Positions 27,141-36,476 of a DNA stretch of 64,000 nt are shown here, in pieces; position 1 is the stretch's first letter; the number at the start of each line of letters is the position of its first letter. The DNA comes from Maribacter arcticus (GTDB lineage Bacteria > Bacteroidota > Bacteroidia > Flavobacteriales > Flavobacteriaceae), in assembly GCF_900167935.1 (NCBI RefSeq), contig NZ_FUYL01000001.1:62001-126000 (forward strand), read 5' to 3'. Both the position numbers and the translations under genes were made by a program. The notes beneath the pieces were generated by a model that ran no database searches, was not told the DNA's origin, and saw only the letters and a list, made by a program, of their open reading frames with translations.

Positions 27141-28379
27141 CTAATAAAGCAGATATTTCGCTCTAATTTTTTTGAACTTCTCTAAGTCTGGCTGCCACGA
27201 TTCTTTGATTTCAGTATTTGAATTTCCTGCTTCAATTTGTTTTTGCAGTTTATCGGTACCCGCGTGTTTGGTAAAGCCACTCGTGAGGAAAAAGGTGGTT
27301 TTGTCTGTCGAATTATTGTAAGCATCTATGACATAATCCATAGTTACTTCACCCATTCGCTCAGCTTTAGAAAGATCTACACCATAGCAAAGTTTCCCTT
27401 CTTCTTTTGGGTGTTTTGAACCGAAATTAGGTTTTGGTGTATACGTGAAACTATATTTATCACGATCTAAAAAAGAAGCTCCGTAACGTTGAAATTGAAA
27501 CTCTGTTCCGCGACCTGCATTCACATTAGTACCTTCAAAAAGGCCTAGACTAGGATAAAGTGTAATAGAAGTGTCATTAGGTAAATTTGGTGAAGGCCGT
27601 ATAGGCAAACTATAAAAACTAGTATGGGTCCAGTTCTCTAAAGGAATAATGGTCAAATCTACTTTTGTGCTATTTTCTAGCCATCCTTCTTCATTAATCA
27701 TGGAGGCATATTCGCCAATCGTCATACCGTAAACTAAAGGAATTTTGGTCATACCTAAAAACGAGGTATGTGCTGCCTCCATGGTAGGTCCGTCAACATA
27801 ATGCCCGTTAGGGTTTGGTCGGTCTAAAACCATCACAGGAATCCCTTTTTCTGCGCATGCTTCCATTACTAATTGCATTGTCGCTATAAAGGTGTAGAAG
27901 CGAACACCAACATCTTGTATATCAAAAAGAACCATATCTAATCCGTCTAATTGCTCTTGATTCGGTTTTCTGTTTTTGCCGTATAAAGAAATAAGGGGTA
28001 GCCCTGTTTTAGTATCGGTACTGTTTTTTACATGTTCACCGGCATCGGCCTGACCTCTAAAACCATGCTCGGGAGCAAAGACTTTCTTGATGTTCACATT
28101 CAAAAAAAGCAACGAATCGACTAAGTGTGTATGGCCTTCATTATTGAATATAACGCTGGTTTGGTTAGCTACAATCCCTATTTTCTTCCCTTTTAATAAA
28201 GGTAGGTAGGCATCGGTTCTATTGGCAGCAACAATTATTTCCTTCTCGACTTTCTCAATTTGTGGTTCAGAAGGTGGCGGTGTTGTAGCAGCTATCTTTT
28301 CAGTTTCGTTTCCGCAGGTGGCCAATACCAAAAACCATAATAAAACTGTACTTTTGAAATTGGATAAAAATAACATCAT
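27141..28379 (-). CDS. DUF1343 lipoprotein, exo-beta-N-acetylmuramidase (NamZ-type)
   Basis: A 412-residue lipoprotein: hydrophobic signal, then lipobox LATC (Cys 22). Family blocks are GKKIGIVANQTSVI, FAPEHGFRGQADAGE, LYGKNRKPNQEQLDGLDMVLFDIQDVGVRFYTF (broken here only for description), MVLDRPNPNG and LFEGTNVNAGRGTEFQFQ. NamZ enzymes release terminal N-acetylmuramic acid from peptidoglycan fragments, so a cell-wall recycling role is likely. Its start codon directly abuts the TTG of the divergent permease gene at 28380; there is no intergenic DNA. Confidence 0.9.
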   Translation of the reverse strand: MMLFLSNFKSTVLLWFLVLATCGNETEKIAATTPPPSEPQIEKVEKEIIVAANRTDAYLPLLKGKKIGIVANQTSVIFNNEGHTHLVDSLLFLNVNIKKVFAPEHGFRGQADAGEHVKNSTDTKTGLPLISLYGKNRKPNQEQLDGLDMVLFDIQDVGVRFYTFIATMQLVMEACAEKGIPVMVLDRPNPNGHYVDGPTMEAAHTSFLGMTKIPLVYGMTIGEYASMINEEGWLENSTKVDLTIIPLENWTHTSFYSLPIRPSPNLPNDTSITLYPSLGLFEGTNVNAGRGTEFQFQRYGASFLDRDKYSFTYTPKPNFGSKHPKEEGKLCYGVDLSKAERMGEVTMDYVIDAYNNSTDKTTFFLTSGFTKHAGTDKLQKQIEAGNSNTEIKESWQPDLEKFKKIRAKYLLY

Positions 28380-29621
28380 TTGAATCTAGAATATTTTATC
28401 GCCAAACGGCTTATAAAGGGTAAGGAGCATAAAATTAGTATATCTGCACCAATAATAAAAATAGCAATTGCAGCAATTGCTATTGGTGTAATCATGATGT
28501 TAATCGCCATTGCTACAGGACTTGGATTGAAGGAGAAGATTCGAGAAAAAATCACCGCCTTTAACGGTCACGTTCAAATCTACAATTACGATAATAATAA
28601 TTCTGAAGTTTCTATCGTACCCGTTAGTACAGAACAGAATTTTTATCCTGAATTCAATAGTGTTGAAGGTGTTGTGCACATACAGGCCGTGGCAACCAAA
28701 GCAGGTATCATTAGAACTGAAGAAACTTTTGAGGGTATTATCGCCAAAGGTGTTGGTGAAGATTATAACTGGGCACCATTTAAAGAATTTCTGATTGAAG
28801 GGGTTTTGCCTGATTATAATGGGGAACTGAATTCTGATGTTTTGATATCGAAGATAATAGCAAATCGCTTGAACCTTAAAGTAGGCGATTCTTTCTTTAC
28901 CTTTTTTCTTCGGGATGATGCAGCAGATAGAATTCCCAACCAAAGAAAATTTACAATTACCGGAATTTATGATAGTGGATTCGAGGAAATTGATGGACTC
29001 TACATTTTTACTGACATACGGCACATACAACGTATGAACAAATGGAAAGATACCGAAGTGGGTAATTTTGAAATTTTCTTGAACAGTTTTGATGATATTG
29101 ATGAAAAGAGTAATGAAATATATGGGGAAACGGTAGCTAGTTTAGATACCAAATCAATTAAGGATAAATACTATAAAATCTTTGAATGGATAGGCCTCTT
29201 TGATTTTAATATTGCCTTAATAATAGGTATTATGATTATCGTGGGTGGTATTAATATGATTACGGCTTTGCTCGTTTTAATATTAGAACGAACACCAATG
29301 ATTGGCATTTTAAAAGCTTTAGGTATGCCGAATTGGAGTATTCGTAAAGTATTTTTGTACAATGCAGCATATCTTATTGGAGTAGGTCTTTTCTGGGGTA
29401 ACCTTATTGGACTTGGATTCATTTTTGTACAGCATAAATTTAAAATCTTCAAGTTTCCTAATCCAAAGGAATATTACATCGAATATATTCCTGTAAGTAT
29501 AGATTTGTCTACAATACTTCTATTAAATATTGGAGTTTTATTTCTTTGTTTATTAATGCTATTAATTCCTTCATATATTATAACGAGAATAACTCCCGTG
29601 AAAGCTATTCGATTCGAATAA
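28380..29621 (+). CDS. ABC transporter permease of the LolC/LolE (FtsX-like) type, TTG start
   Basis: A 413-residue inner-membrane protein with an N-terminal helix (about residues 25-48), a large periplasmic MacB-like domain, then three C-terminal helices in an FtsX domain (about 270-295, 320-345 and 375-400) and a final ITPVKAIRFE. MNLEYFIAKRLIKG is the usual N-terminus of flavobacterial members, which supports TTG at 28380. It probably extracts lipoproteins for transport to the outer membrane. The ATPase partner gene is not adjacent. The start codon touches that of the DUF1343 lipoprotein on the other strand. Confidence 0.9.
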   Translation: MNLEYFIAKRLIKGKEHKISISAPIIKIAIAAIAIGVIMMLIAIATGLGLKEKIREKITAFNGHVQIYNYDNNNSEVSIVPVSTEQNFYPEFNSVEGVVHIQAVATKAGIIRTEETFEGIIAKGVGEDYNWAPFKEFLIEGVLPDYNGELNSDVLISKIIANRLNLKVGDSFFTFFLRDDAADRIPNQRKFTITGIYDSGFEEIDGLYIFTDIRHIQRMNKWKDTEVGNFEIFLNSFDDIDEKSNEIYGETVASLDTKSIKDKYYKIFEWIGLFDFNIALIIGIMIIVGGINMITALLVLILERTPMIGILKALGMPNWSIRKVFLYNAAYLIGVGLFWGNLIGLGFIFVQHKFKIFKFPNPKEYYIEYIPVSIDLSTILLLNIGVLFLCLLMLLIPSYIITRITPVKAIRFE

Positions 29622-29674
29622 TAGAATTTCAATAGCTAATTCATCTTTTAATCTTTCGTTAATCCCCTTTTTGG

Positions 29675-29682
29675 TAAATTTG
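29675..29682 (+). promoter_or_regulatory. TAnnTTTG -7 box before the M20 peptidase
   Basis: TAAATTTG lies 16 bp before the ATG at 29699 and matches the consensus exactly. Confidence 0.45.
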
Positions 29683-29698
29683 ATGTAAAACAAATTAG

Positions 29699-30994
29699 AT
29701 GCGTCAAAAATTAATTCTTACCCAAATTTTTCTATTGTTCATGGTCATTACAAATGCCCAGAAACTTACTAAAAACGAAAAGAAAATTGTCAAAAATATT
29801 GAGCAGAATAATGCTGAAGCGATTTCCTTTTTAGAAAAGGTCGTGAATATCAATAGTGGTACCTTAAACCTAAAAGGAATAGAAAAAGTAGGAAAAGAAT
29901 TTGCCACTGCTTTTGAAGAAATAGGATTTGAAAGTACGTGGATACCCATGCCGGAAGAAATGAATAGAGCCGGTCATTTATTTGCTGAAATTAAAGGTTC
30001 TAAAGGCAAGAAATTATTGCTCATCGGTCATTTAGATACTGTTTTTGAAGAAGATAGTCCGTTCCAGACTTTCGAAATGGTCAATGATTCTATCGCACAT
30101 GCGCCTGGGGGCAATGATATGAAAGGTGGCGATGTAATTGTACTTTATGCGTTAAAGGCTTTGAAAGAAAACGGACTTTTAAAAGATGCCCAAATTATTG
30201 TTGCTTTTACCGGTGATGAAGAAAGTACGGGCGACCCTTTAGAAGAAAGTAGAAAAGATTTAATTGCCGCTGCAAAAAGAAGTGATATAGCTTTAGGTTT
30301 TGAAACTTCAACCGGATTTAATTATGCTACTGTAGCACGTAGAGGTTCATCTGATTGGAAAGTAGTAGTGGAAGGTAAAAGAGCCCACTCTTCTGGAATT
30401 TTCAGTGAAAATACCGGTGCAGGAGCCATTTTTGAAATGTCACGGATTTTAAACGGATTTTATACCGATGTAAAAGGTGAAGATTTATTGACCTTTAATC
30501 CGGGTACTTTGCTAGGTGGTACTTTTGTAGAATTTGATGAAATGACAAGTAAAGGCACTGTTTTCGGTAAAACAAATGTAGTTGCCCAAAAAGCAGAGGT
30601 TCGTGGTGGGCTCCGTTTTATTTCCGAAGAGCAAAAAGAACGTGCACGTGATAAAATGAGAGCGGTTGTTGCTGAAAATTTACCTCACACTTCGGCGACA
30701 GTTACCTTTACTGATAGCTACCCTGCCATGCAACCTACAAGAGGCAACGAAGCTTTGTTGGCTAAATTAAATATTGTAAGTCAAGATTTAAAACAAGGTG
30801 AAGTTATTGCATATGATCCTGGTAAGCGAGGTGCGGCAGACACATCTTTCGTTGCGGAATATGTAGATTGTTTAGATGGTTTAGGTACTATGGGGAATGC
30901 GGCCCATACACCTGAAGAAACGGTTAATTTGAATACTATTGAAGCACTTACCAAAAGAACGGCACTATTAATTTACAGATTGATAAATGAGTAA
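29699..30994 (+). CDS. secreted M20-family zinc peptidase (carboxypeptidase G2-like)
   Basis: A 431-residue protein with a cleavable signal (MRQKLILTQIFLLFMVITNAQ). Metal and active-site blocks are LLIGHLDTVFEEDSPF (His and Asp), GGNDMKGGD (bridging Asp), GDEESTGDP (Glu pair), FETSTGF and the late His in NAAHTPEE. Members split C-terminal glutamate or related amides. It probably works in the periplasm. Its stop overlaps the next gene by 8 bp, so it is coupled to the aldose epimerase-type gene. Confidence 0.92.
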   Translation: MRQKLILTQIFLLFMVITNAQKLTKNEKKIVKNIEQNNAEAISFLEKVVNINSGTLNLKGIEKVGKEFATAFEEIGFESTWIPMPEEMNRAGHLFAEIKGSKGKKLLLIGHLDTVFEEDSPFQTFEMVNDSIAHAPGGNDMKGGDVIVLYALKALKENGLLKDAQIIVAFTGDEESTGDPLEESRKDLIAAAKRSDIALGFETSTGFNYATVARRGSSDWKVVVEGKRAHSSGIFSENTGAGAIFEMSRILNGFYTDVKGEDLLTFNPGTLLGGTFVEFDEMTSKGTVFGKTNVVAQKAEVRGGLRFISEEQKERARDKMRAVVAENLPHTSATVTFTDSYPAMQPTRGNEALLAKLNIVSQDLKQGEVIAYDPGKRGAADTSFVAEYVDCLDGLGTMGNAAHTPEETVNLNTIEALTKRTALLIYRLINE

Positions 30995-31772
30995 TATAAT
31001 AACACTTAAGGTCGGAAATCAAACAGTAATCATTGAAGGCGGAGAACTTGTAGGTTATCAAGTTTCTGGTCATGAATTTATGCACCAAAAAGGGAATCCT
31101 GGTTGGCGAAGTGTCGATACCGAAATGTTTCCAATTATTGGCCCAACAAACGAAGCTGGGTTTAAAGTAAGTACACCAAAAGGCGTTGCGATACAAGACC
31201 AGCATGGTTTGCTTCGAGAAATGACATATACAATTACTCAAAGTACCGAAAGTAAAGCTGTTTTTACCAAAAAATATAATGCAAATACGGAGGTTTTGAA
31301 TTCTAAATATCCTGCAAAATCAAGCACTGAAAAGCTTAGCTGGCCATATAATTTTGAATTTAATAAGACATTTGAGCTAAAGGATGATGAGTTGGTTATA
31401 ACCTTTACTATTGCTGGGGATCAAGGTATGCCGTTTATGCTGGGATATCATCCTGCATTTATGCTTCATTCTAAAAACCCAATAATTTCAGTCGGCGATA
31501 AGGATATTTCAATTGATGAGGTGATGGCAGTAGGTAGTAGGGCATTGCAAGTGCCTAACACGAATATTATTAGCTTAAGTGATGAGAAAAAATTACAAAT
31601 TTCAACGGAAGGTTTTAAACATTTTATGCTTTGGACCGAAGTGCCTAATATGGTATGTATAGAGCCTATTACTTTTTATCCCTATGAGGTAAAACAGGAA
31701 AATTTAGCTGACGGTTTTATCCACTTAACCAATAAACCGAGCGATTTTAAAGTAGTATTAAAGCCAATGTAG
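30987..31772 (+). CDS. aldose 1-epimerase family protein (LacX-like)
   Basis: A 261-residue protein of the galactose-mutarotase beta-sandwich superfamily. It has the catalytic-region His in LGYHPAF and the acidic residue in MVCIEPITFYPYE. No signal peptide. It starts inside the end of the peptidase gene (8-bp overlap). Sugar mutarotation or a related hexose-phosphate activity is likely; the substrate is unknown. The length is typical of the shorter LacX-like subgroup. Confidence 0.9.
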   Translation: MSNIITLKVGNQTVIIEGGELVGYQVSGHEFMHQKGNPGWRSVDTEMFPIIGPTNEAGFKVSTPKGVAIQDQHGLLREMTYTITQSTESKAVFTKKYNANTEVLNSKYPAKSSTEKLSWPYNFEFNKTFELKDDELVITFTIAGDQGMPFMLGYHPAFMLHSKNPIISVGDKDISIDEVMAVGSRALQVPNTNIISLSDEKKLQISTEGFKHFMLWTEVPNMVCIEPITFYPYEVKQENLADGFIHLTNKPSDFKVVLKPM

Positions 31773-31800
31773 TTCTTAGCTTACCTTAAATATTGGAAAA

Positions 31801-32574
31801 ATGTGTTACGATATAAAAGCCAGTTTAGAGGCACAATTAAAACGGGCAACAAGAAATCAAGATTTAAAGGCGATTGAAGAGATTATAGAAAAGTTGGCTC
31901 CGCTAACCGATTTACCATTGCACCATGCGTCTGGGTTTTCGCATCCTGAGGTGTTGATTTATACCAATGAAGACCCATTTTATCCAATTGTGGCCACTTG
32001 GGGACTCATTCCACATTGGGTTAAAAGTGTTGAACAGCAAAAGAAAATTTGGAACAATACTTTAAATGCCAGGGTAGAAACCATTTTTGAAAAACCTGCA
32101 TTTAGAGACGCCGCAACTGAGAAAAGATGCATTCTTTATGTTGACGGATTTTATGAACATCACCATTATAAAAATCAAGTGTATCCGTTTTTTATCCAGC
32201 AAAAAAATAAAGAACCTTTAGCTATGGCAGCACTTTGGTCTGAATGGGTAAATCATGAAAATGGCGGTGTAGTAAATTCATTTTCAATAGTAACTACAGA
32301 GGGTAATGATATCATGAGTAAGATTCATAACAATCCTAAATTGAATGGTCCACGCATGCCATTAATGCTTCTAACTGAGATGGAAGAACAGTGGTTGGCT
32401 TCAAAACAAGATTTTGAACATGATCTAAAATCAATAGTAAAGTCTGGTAGCGATGTACAGCTTCATGCATATTCTGTAGGTAAACTTCGAGGAAAAAGTT
32501 ATGCGGGTAACGTAGCTTCTATTTCAGATGAAATAAAATACAAAGAACTTGAAACCTTAGAAAAATACTTTTGA
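31801..32574 (+). CDS. SRAP domain protein (HMCES/YedK family)
   Basis: A 257-residue protein that begins MCYDIKAS; Cys 2, exposed after Met removal, forms the covalent thiazolidine link with abasic sites in single-stranded DNA. Other active-site residues are Asn 89 and Arg 91 (LNARVETI) and Glu 119 (VDGFYEHH). The usual H-x-R-x-P block appears as NNPKLNGPRMPLML, with no His at that exact spot. It is followed 3 bp later by a TfoX-like gene, so the two form an operon. It is a DNA-repair/protection gene. Confidence 0.94.
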   Translation: MCYDIKASLEAQLKRATRNQDLKAIEEIIEKLAPLTDLPLHHASGFSHPEVLIYTNEDPFYPIVATWGLIPHWVKSVEQQKKIWNNTLNARVETIFEKPAFRDAATEKRCILYVDGFYEHHHYKNQVYPFFIQQKNKEPLAMAALWSEWVNHENGGVVNSFSIVTTEGNDIMSKIHNNPKLNGPRMPLMLLTEMEEQWLASKQDFEHDLKSIVKSGSDVQLHAYSVGKLRGKSYAGNVASISDEIKYKELETLEKYF

Positions 32575-32577
32575 CCA

Positions 32578-32922
32578 ATGGCTTACAGTGAATATTTAGC
32601 AAATCGCGTGCGACAACGATTAATGGGCAAAGGTAATCTTGAAGAGAAAAAGATGATGGGCGGTCTCACCTTTATGGTAAATGGTAAAATGTGTGTAGGA
32701 ATTCTTTTCGATAAAAAAAGTGAAGAGGATAAGGTAATGGTACGAGTTGGAAAATTAAATTATGAAGAATTATTGAATCAACCTAGTAGTAAACCAATGG
32801 ATTTCACCGGTAAACCCATGCGCGGATTCTTATTTATAGGCGCTGATGGTTTTGATAGCGAAGATGATTTAGATTTTTGGGTAGAAAAATCTTTAGAATT
32901 TAATAGACTTTTGCACCAGTAA
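32578..32922 (+). CDS. TfoX/Sxy N-terminal-domain protein
   Basis: A 114-residue protein matching the TfoX N-terminal domain: the MMGGLTFMVNGKMCVGILF core, then MVRVGK and PMRGFLFIG with DFWVEKSLEF at the end. It has no C-terminal TfoX domain. In gammaproteobacteria Sxy/TfoX activates competence genes with CRP; the function of the single-domain proteins in Bacteroidota is not known. It lies 3 bp downstream of the SRAP gene, suggesting a common role in DNA handling. Confidence 0.87.
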   Translation: MAYSEYLANRVRQRLMGKGNLEEKKMMGGLTFMVNGKMCVGILFDKKSEEDKVMVRVGKLNYEELLNQPSSKPMDFTGKPMRGFLFIGADGFDSEDDLDFWVEKSLEFNRLLHQ

Positions 32923-32977
32923 TGTAATGGTCGCAAATACCTCTTCGAATGCTCCTTGAAATGATTAAATTTACCAT

Positions 32978-34717
32978 GTGAGGAATTTGTTTCCATTTTT
33001 GGATTGGGTATCTACCTATAAAAAAGCCTATTTTATTAAAGATTTACTGGCGGGCTTAACTGTTGGTATTGTTTTGGTTCCTCAGGGTATGGCGTATGCC
33101 ATGGTTGCAGGGCTTCCTCCTGTTCACGGATTATATGCAGCATTGTTTCCTGTACTTACATATGCATTCTTAGGTACTTCACGAAAAATAGCAGTGGGAC
33201 CAGTTGCTATGGACTCATTATTAGTCGCAGTAGGTTTAGGTACTTTGGCAATTACAGGAGTTGAGAATTACATTAAAATGGTGGTTGTTTTAGCCCTTAT
33301 GGTTGGTGCTATACAATTAGTATTGGGTGTTCTTCGAATGGGTTTTTTGGTCAATTTCTTGTCCAAGCCCGTAATAAGTGGGTTTACTTCAGCGGCGGCA
33401 ATTATTATTATTCTAAGTCAGTTAAAACACCTTCTAGGTATATCGGTAGAAAATAGCAATAAAATCTACGAGACAGTTCTTAATATTTTTTATAAATTAA
33501 GTGAAATAAATTTATTCGATTTTGGTCTCGGCATAGTTGGTATTGGACTATTGATAGGTTTTAAAAAATGGAATAAAAATATTCCGGGTATATTAATAAT
33601 CGTAGTCTTGGGCATATTGGCAGTGTATGTTTTTCAAATGGGAGCCTATGGCGTTAAGTTGGTGGGTAATGTCCCAAAAGGATTGCCTTCGTTTGTAATA
33701 CCTACCATAGATTTAGAGGACCTAAGGCAATTATGGCCTATTGCAGTTGCCCTAGCGCTTGTGGGATATTTAGAAGCTATATCAATAGGTAAAGCCTTGG
33801 AAGATAAAAGTGGAGAGGAAACAATACAGGCCAATCAAGAATTAATTGCCTTGGGCACCTCTAATATTGTCGGTTCTTTATTTCAAGGGTATCCCGTTAC
33901 TGCTAGCTTTTCAAGGTCAGCAATTAGTTATGATGCAGGTACGAAGACAAATTTGTTTGGTGTGTTCAGTGTTTTGTTAGTCGTATTTACATTACTGTTT
34001 TTAACACCTTTATTTCAATATTTGCCAAATGCTATTTTAGCAAGTATTATTATGGTTTCGGTGGTGAATCTGGTCGATGTAAAGTATTGCAAACACCTGT
34101 GGAAAAACAGAAAAGATGAATTTTTTGTATTGATGGTTACTTTTTTTATTACCCTGTTTATGGGAATTACTCAAGGTATTTTGATCGGAGTTTTATGTTC
34201 ATTATTACTCATGGTATATAGAACATCTAAACCACATTTTGTTGAGATAGGTAATATTGGAAATTCCGACTATTATAAGAATGTAATCCGATTTGCTGAT
34301 GAGGTTGTGGTTCGAGATGATTTATTGATTGTACGATTCGATTCACAATTGTATTTTGGTAACTCAGGATATTTTAAAAAGCAGCTTTTAAAGCATATGA
34401 AAGCAAAAGGCCCTAATTTAAAAGGAATTATTCTTAATGCAGAAGCAATAAATTATATAGATGCCACTGCAGCAGATATGCTAACAAAACTCATTCATGA
34501 TATTCGTGAAAGAGGTATCCAATTTTATATGGCGGGTGCGATTGGACCCACACGAGATATTATATTTAATACAGGAATTATTAAAGAATTACAACGAGAG
34601 TTTTTATTCGTAAAAACTAAAGAGGCGGTAGATTTTTATGATAATCCGAATGAAATTTCATTGTTAGCAGCCAAAGTGGCTTATGAAAACAGTAAAGTGG
34701 CAAAAGAAAAATTATAA
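32978..34717 (+). CDS. SulP/SLC26-family anion transporter with STAS domain (GTG start)
   Basis: A 579-residue inner-membrane transporter. The N-terminal signature is DLLAGLTVGIVLVPQGMAYAM. Ten or more membrane segments follow, with the family block GNIVGSLFQGYPVTASFSRSA appearing as TSNIVGSLFQGYPVTA. The C-terminal STAS domain covers about residues 440-555. Likely substrates are sulfate or bicarbonate. GTG at 32978 gives the usual short N-terminus. An MBL-rhodanese sulfur-type gene follows 70 bp later on the same strand, hinting at sulfur but not proving it. Confidence 0.92.
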   Translation: MRNLFPFLDWVSTYKKAYFIKDLLAGLTVGIVLVPQGMAYAMVAGLPPVHGLYAALFPVLTYAFLGTSRKIAVGPVAMDSLLVAVGLGTLAITGVENYIKMVVVLALMVGAIQLVLGVLRMGFLVNFLSKPVISGFTSAAAIIIILSQLKHLLGISVENSNKIYETVLNIFYKLSEINLFDFGLGIVGIGLLIGFKKWNKNIPGILIIVVLGILAVYVFQMGAYGVKLVGNVPKGLPSFVIPTIDLEDLRQLWPIAVALALVGYLEAISIGKALEDKSGEETIQANQELIALGTSNIVGSLFQGYPVTASFSRSAISYDAGTKTNLFGVFSVLLVVFTLLFLTPLFQYLPNAILASIIMVSVVNLVDVKYCKHLWKNRKDEFFVLMVTFFITLFMGITQGILIGVLCSLLLMVYRTSKPHFVEIGNIGNSDYYKNVIRFADEVVVRDDLLIVRFDSQLYFGNSGYFKKQLLKHMKAKGPNLKGIILNAEAINYIDATAADMLTKLIHDIRERGIQFYMAGAIGPTRDIIFNTGIIKELQREFLFVKTKEAVDFYDNPNEISLLAAKVAYENSKVAKEKL

Positions 34718-34786
34718 TCGAATTGATTATACCTCGTATTTTGAAGGTTGAGAATCAAGTGGTATATTGATAAATATTAATGAATT

Positions 34787-36196
34787 ATGAATATAGAACA
34801 AATATATACAGGATGTTTGGCTCAAGGAGCTTATTATATTGAGAGTGATGGAGAAGTAGCTATTATAGATCCCTTACGTGAGGTTACTCCTTATTTGAAA
34901 AGAGCAAAGAACGACAAGGCAAAAATTAAATATATTTTTGAAACTCATTTTCATGCCGACTTTGTAAGTGGCCATCTAACTCTATCTAAAGAAACTGGGG
35001 CTCCAATAATTTTTGGGCCAACTGCAAATCCTTCTTTTGATGCTATTATCGCAAAAGATGGTCAAGAGTTTAAATTAGGTAAAATTACTTTTAAAGTATT
35101 ACATACTCCTGGTCATACTATGGAGAGCACCACATATCTATTAAGAGATGAAAAAGGAAAAGACCATGCGATTTTTTCTGGTGACACCTTATTTTTAGGT
35201 GATGTAGGTAGGCCCGATTTAGCACAGAAAGCTGCCGACATGACACAAGAACAATTGGCCGGAACCTTATTTGATAGCTTGCGTACTAAAATTATGCCCT
35301 TATCAGATGATGTCATTGTATACCCAGCACACGGAGCAGGGTCTGCTTGTGGTAAAAATATGATGAAAGAAACGGTCGATACATTGGGTAATCAAAAGAA
35401 GATGAACTATGCTCTAAGGGCAGATATGACCAAAGAAGAGTTTGTAAAAGAGGTTACAGACGGGTTATTACCTCCACCAAAGTATTTCCCACTAAATGTA
35501 AAGATGAATAAGGAAGGCTATGAGGATATTGAAAAGGTTTTAGACCGAGGTACCAAAGGTCTTTCGCCTGAAGAATTCGAATTAATAGCGAATGAATCTG
35601 AAGCCTTGGTGTTGGATGTTAGACATCAAGATGAATTTGTAAAAGGCCATATTCCTCGATCAATATTTATTGGTTTAAATGGGGATTTTGCACCATGGGT
35701 AGGCGCTTTAATTGCAGACACAAAACAACCATTGTTGTTGGTGATACCAGAGGGTATGGAAGAAGAGGCCGTAACTAGATTGTCTAGGGTAGGGTTCGAC
35801 GCATCTATAGGATATTTAAAAGGAGGTATCGAAGCTTGGAAAGCAGCAGGTAAAGAAATCGATAAAATCACTTCTATTGGCGCAGAAGAGGCTAAGAAGA
35901 TGATAGACAGTACTAATATTAAGGTTTTTGATGTTCGAAAGAAAGGTGAGTATAAGAGCGAACATGTTTTAGATGCTGAAAGCACACCATTAAGTGAACT
36001 AAATAAGCATTTAGCAGAATATCCTGAGAAGGGAGATTTTTTAGTTCATTGTGCAGGTGGTTATAGATCAGTTATTGCGTCATCCATTTTAAAAAGTCGG
36101 GGTATTCATAATTTGATAGATGTGAAAGGCGGTTTTGGAGTGCTTAAAAAAGAAGGCGTGCGTACAACAGATTATGTTTGCCCTACAACATTATAA
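34787..36196 (+). CDS. MBL-fold hydrolase with two rhodanese domains (persulfide dioxygenase-like)
   Basis: A 469-residue fusion. The MBL domain (residues 1-250) has HFHADFVSGH (His 54, His 56, Asp 58, His 63), HTPGHTMES and SGDTLFLGDVGRPDL, the mononuclear-iron persulfide-dioxygenase pattern. The first rhodanese domain (about 265-350) lacks the catalytic Cys: its loop reads LLLVIPEGMEEE. The second (about 375-465) has it, as VHCAGGYRS with Cys 422. The enzyme probably oxidises glutathione- or other persulfides and passes sulfane sulfur. It follows the SulP gene, supporting sulfur metabolism. Confidence 0.93.
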   Translation: MNIEQIYTGCLAQGAYYIESDGEVAIIDPLREVTPYLKRAKNDKAKIKYIFETHFHADFVSGHLTLSKETGAPIIFGPTANPSFDAIIAKDGQEFKLGKITFKVLHTPGHTMESTTYLLRDEKGKDHAIFSGDTLFLGDVGRPDLAQKAADMTQEQLAGTLFDSLRTKIMPLSDDVIVYPAHGAGSACGKNMMKETVDTLGNQKKMNYALRADMTKEEFVKEVTDGLLPPPKYFPLNVKMNKEGYEDIEKVLDRGTKGLSPEEFELIANESEALVLDVRHQDEFVKGHIPRSIFIGLNGDFAPWVGALIADTKQPLLLVIPEGMEEEAVTRLSRVGFDASIGYLKGGIEAWKAAGKEIDKITSIGAEEAKKMIDSTNIKVFDVRKKGEYKSEHVLDAESTPLSELNKHLAEYPEKGDFLVHCAGGYRSVIASSILKSRGIHNLIDVKGGFGVLKKEGVRTTDYVCPTTL

Positions 36197-36293
36197 AATA
36201 GATAGATAGGACATTTAATGGTTTGAAAACAGTGAAGTGTCCTAGTTTAAATAGTATTAATTAATTCCTTTAATTAGGATTTAAATTGCGGCG

Positions 36294-36476
36294 ATGTTTA
36301 AAAATTTTATAGAGCGTATTGGCCTAATTAATGTTATAATGCTCTTGGTAGTTATTTCTATAATAATTGTATCGGAAGTGCTTTTCTTATCTGGAAAGAA
36401 ATTGGATGCAATTTTTATTGCATTTTGGGCGCCAACTATTCTAGGTTTTATGAATTATCTTAAATATAAAAAGTAA
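36294..36476 (+). CDS. small membrane protein, 60 aa
   Basis: The ATG at 36294 opens a 60-residue protein with two hydrophobic segments (about residues 12-30 and 38-53) joined by a short basic turn (SGKKLD), and it ends in a basic tail (YLKYKK). The last base of its stop is the first of the next gene's ATG (TAATG), an arrangement typical of coupled genes. No family is recognised. The pair lies between the MBL-rhodanese gene and the convergent exonuclease gene. Confidence 0.6.
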   Translation: MFKNFIERIGLINVIMLLVVISIIIVSEVLFLSGKKLDAIFIAFWAPTILGFMNYLKYKK

